Assembly (NCBI GenBank): GCA_964650405.1
Contig: CAZYTO010000123.1
Span: 1 to 15,678, forward strand
Origin: CAZYTO01 sp964650405
GTDB lineage: Bacteria > Acidobacteriota > Thermoanaerobaculia > Gp7-AA8
Length of the DNA stretch: 15,678 bases
Direction: 5' to 3'
Shown here: piece by piece, positions 13,721-15,678 of the stretch
Position numbering within the stretch: the stretch's first letter is position 1
Layout: every line of letters begins with the position of its first letter
The notes under the pieces: generated by a model
Seen by the model: the letters and a program-made list of their open reading frames with translations, nothing else
Databases searched by the model: none
What the model was told of the DNA's origin: nothing
Position numbers and translations under genes: made by a program

Positions 13721-13726
13721 TACACT
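13721..13726 (+). promoter_or_regulatory. -10-like element TACACT before the membrane-protein gene
   Basis: TACACT ends nine bases before the ATG at 13736. There is no Shine-Dalgarno and no clear -35, the upstream sequence being the tandem array. It has the same geometry as at 1267, 2468 and 6602. Confidence 0.4.
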
Positions 13727-13735
13727 TCAACGCCG

Positions 13736-15439
13736 ATGCGGCGTTACGCGACGATGGCCACGGCAGCGGTGCTCTTCGCGATCGCCTTCCTCCCCCTGGC
13801 CCGCCCGGCCATCGGCGCGGACCCTGACCTCTCGCTGTGGGCGACGCTCCATGAAGCGTTTGTCCGCGGGGCACAGTCCGGCGTCGACGTCGTCACGACG
13901 TACGGGCCGTGGGGACTGCTCTTCGGCGGATTCGACCCGCGGACGTTTCCGTTGGTCGTCGCGGCAGACCTCGCCCTTGGTCTGGCCGTGGCGCTGGCCG
14001 CCACCACCCTGCCGAACCCCCTTCTCGGCGCGATCGCGCTTCCGCTGCTGATCGGCGCGTCGCCCTCGGACGTCCGCTGCCTGGTGCCCATCGCGCTGCT
14101 CATCTTGCTGACCGGAAGCGATGCCGAGGACCCGCGGACGTTGCCGCTGGCGGCGGGAGTCGGATTCATCTCCATGATCAAGCTCTCGTTCCTCGCGGCC
14201 GTGCTGATCGCTTTCGCGGCGGCCCTGGCGCGGCGGCGCTGGCGGACGGCGGCAGCCGTGGTCTGCGGTGCCCTGGGGGCGTGGTTCCTGGCCCGGCAGG
14301 GAGTGGCGAACCTGTGGCCGTTCCTGCGCAACGGCTGGGAGATCGTCAGCGGATACGCGGCGGCGGCGTCCGCCGGTGGCCGGCCCGGCGATCTGGAGGT
14401 CTACTTCTGCGCGGCCGGCGCCGCCGGGTTCGCCTTCCTGGCCATCCGCCGGGAGGTCTGGAGCGGCCTGGCCCTGGCCCTGTTCGAGGTGCTCGTGCTG
14501 AAGGCCTCTTACGTCCGCCACGACGACGGCCACACTCCCATCGCGGAAGGGACGTTGCTGGCGCTTGCGTTTCTTCTGCTGCTTTTCGTCCGCCCCCGCA
14601 TTGCCATGCTGGCGGCGCTGGTCATGATCGTGATCGGGGCCGGCCCATTCGTGGCGCGCCTCCACGGATGGGACCACGCCGGCTGGATGCGCGACTTCCG
14701 GGCGAAGGCGGGCGGAATCGCGATCGCCGGGACGGCGTCGACGGTGGACATCTATCCATGGGGCGGCGCGTCGCTCCTCGTGAGTGGTCTCCGCTACACG
14801 CCGCGTCCAGTCGTCCAGAGCTACATGGCCTGGACGCCGCGCCTCCTGGAACTGGACCGCGATTTTGTGCGGGACCGCGGGCCGGAGACGATCGTCGTAG
14901 GCAGCCTCGCTTCGATCGACGGGCACTTCGGGCTGCTCGACGATTCGCTCTCATGGCCGGAGATCCTGCGGCGCTACGACCCGACACCGGCTTCGGGCAT
15001 CTTCCGCCGGCGCTGTGCGCCGCGCGGCCTGACCGCGCAACCGCCCCTTCGCGTCCGGCTTCCCGCGGGACAGAAGCTGGCCCTGCCGGACGGCATGCTC
15101 TGGTGCCGCGTCGAGGCGCGGAAGACGCCGGCCTCGCGTCTGGCCGCGCTCGTCACCCGCCCCCCCACCCTCCTCATGCGTCTCGATGGGCAGGCATATG
15201 GTGTCAATCCGGCCGTGCTGCAGGCGGGGTTCCTTCTCTCGCCGACGGTCGAGACGCCGGACGACCTCGCGGCGCTGATGCTCGGGCGGGCGATGCGCGC
15301 GCCGCGTACCGTCACGTTCGAAGGGGAAGGGTTCGAGCCGGAGTTTTCCGTTGCCGTCGACCGGCTTCAGCTCACGCCGGCGTCCGACGTGTCATACCAG
15401 AACCTGGTCATGATGTTCTCGGCCAGGAGCAGCCGGTAG
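13736..15439 (+). CDS. Polytopic membrane protein of unknown function
   Basis: 567 aa; family not recognised. The N-terminal half has roughly eight to ten hydrophobic segments (first at about 7-25, last ending near 315); the C-terminal 250 residues are largely soluble. An early loop after the first segment carries ADPDLSLWATLHEAF and VVTTYGPWGLLFGG. A YGP.G.L motif in that loop, with many helices, recalls GT-C-type glycosyltransferases or envelope-polymer proteins, but I cannot confirm a catalytic acidic motif. ATG 13736 has no Shine-Dalgarno but a -10-like box nine bases upstream. A GTG frame from 13640 would translate the repeat array and is rejected. Its last 73 bases (15367-15439) overlap, on the opposite strand, the end of the xanthine dehydrogenase subunit gene. 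Confidence 0.75.
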   Translation: MRRYATMATAAVLFAIAFLPLARPAIGADPDLSLWATLHEAFVRGAQSGVDVVTTYGPWGLLFGGFDPRTFPLVVAADLALGLAVALAATTLPNPLLGAIALPLLIGASPSDVRCLVPIALLILLTGSDAEDPRTLPLAAGVGFISMIKLSFLAAVLIAFAAALARRRWRTAAAVVCGALGAWFLARQGVANLWPFLRNGWEIVSGYAAAASAGGRPGDLEVYFCAAGAAGFAFLAIRREVWSGLALALFEVLVLKASYVRHDDGHTPIAEGTLLALAFLLLLFVRPRIAMLAALVMIVIGAGPFVARLHGWDHAGWMRDFRAKAGGIAIAGTASTVDIYPWGGASLLVSGLRYTPRPVVQSYMAWTPRLLELDRDFVRDRGPETIVVGSLASIDGHFGLLDDSLSWPEILRRYDPTPASGIFRRRCAPRGLTAQPPLRVRLPAGQKLALPDGMLWCRVEARKTPASRLAALVTRPPTLLMRLDGQAYGVNPAVLQAGFLLSPTVETPDDLAALMLGRAMRAPRTVTFEGEGFEPEFSVAVDRLQLTPASDVSYQNLVMMFSARSSR

Positions 15440-15678
15440 TCGCGGGAGCCGCGCACATCGGAGATCGGATTCACCTCGGAGGCGGCGATGCTGCCGGCAT
15501 GCTCGAATGTGTCCAGGCGCAGCGGCTTGCCGGCCAGGAACTGCTCGGTCTTCGGCAGGCGGACGACGGTCGGAGCAACCCCGCCATAGGCCACCCGCGC
15601 GTCGGCGATGGTGTGATCGACGATGCGCAGGCGGATGGCGGCGGTGAAGGCGGAGATGTCGAGGTCCTTGCGGCGCGA
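15367..15678 (-). CDS. Xanthine dehydrogenase small/FAD subunit, C-terminal part (runs off the window)
   Basis: Only the last 103 codons are present; the gene begins beyond base 15678. The frame is open to the window edge. It reads SRRKDLDISAFTAAIRLRI, then RVAYGGVAPTVVRLPKTEQF, then PISDVRGSRDYRLLLAENIMTRFW. These match the C-terminal domain of the FAD-binding subunit of xanthine dehydrogenase and related molybdenum hydroxylases (CO dehydrogenase flavoprotein C-terminal family). That subunit passes electrons from the iron-sulfur centres to NAD+ or another acceptor in purine oxidation. The PISDVRGS..YR segment favours an XdhA-type protein, but the N-terminal domains needed to tell XdhA from a stand-alone FAD subunit are outside. 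It converges with, and overlaps by 73 bases, the membrane-protein gene. Confidence 0.88.
   Translation of the reverse strand, partial: SRRKDLDISAFTAAIRLRIVDHTIADARVAYGGVAPTVVRLPKTEQFLAGKPLRLDTFEHAGSIAASEVNPISDVRGSRDYRLLLAENIMTRFWYDTSDAGVS

Noticed and set aside
13640..13735. N-terminal extension of the membrane protein from a GTG
   Set aside because: The extension is translated from the 15-bp and 7-bp tandem repeats; the first hydrophobic segment begins shortly after ATG 13736.

Overview
The window is high-GC bacterial DNA from a Gram-negative, outer-membrane organism. It encodes a TonB-type energy transducer, a TonB-dependent receptor with an N-terminal carboxypeptidase-regulatory-like domain, a lipoprotein, several signal-peptide proteins and a LytS/LytTR two-component pair. 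This mix, with intergenic heptamer/octamer repeats and starts that look leaderless, fits Acidobacteriota best. That placement is inference, because no marker gene is present.

Layout. 25-789 (-): TonB-family protein. 790-1266: long divergent spacer carrying three tandem-repeat arrays, one forming a large hairpin. 1267-2316 (+): FMN-dependent alpha-hydroxy-acid oxidase. 2317-2955: an RNA locus with a promoter, a short Leu-rich leader ORF, an intrinsic terminator with a competing antiterminator arm, a Leu(CAG) tRNA and, further on, a Leu(GAG) tRNA. 3006-3566 (-): DEDDh exonuclease. 3630-4046 (-): small secreted protein. 4220-5794 (+): lipoprotein with an alpha/beta-hydrolase signature. 5893-6444 (-): YwgA/Panacea-like protein. 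6602-8620 (+): secreted M28 peptidase with a PqqD-like C-terminus. 8852-13612 (+): TonB-dependent receptor, TPR-like periplasmic protein, LytS-type histidine kinase and LytTR response regulator, the last three overlapping or translationally coupled. 13736-15439 (+): polytopic membrane protein of unknown function, overlapping tail-to-tail with the 3' end of a xanthine dehydrogenase FAD subunit gene that runs off the window (15367-15678, -).

The most interesting part is 2414-2700. A consensus-like promoter is placed to start RNA just before a 25-codon ORF with five Leu codons, four of them CTG. Codons 20-23 contain a nine-base copy of the 3' arm of a strong terminator that ends only 15 bases before a tRNA with anticodon CAG, the reader of CTG. 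This is the architecture of amino-acid-operon attenuation, but the regulated gene would be the tRNA itself. Both tRNAs have Leu anticodons and a Leu-like D arm but a five-base variable loop instead of the long arm expected of bacterial tRNA-Leu.

A second theme is that most intergenic gaps of useful size contain degenerate 7- or 8-bp tandem arrays with different units, sometimes mirrored, and one array supplies the stop codon of the receptor gene. A third is that five start codons sit 6-9 bases behind a -10-like hexamer with no Shine-Dalgarno, whereas other genes have clear Shine-Dalgarno sites.
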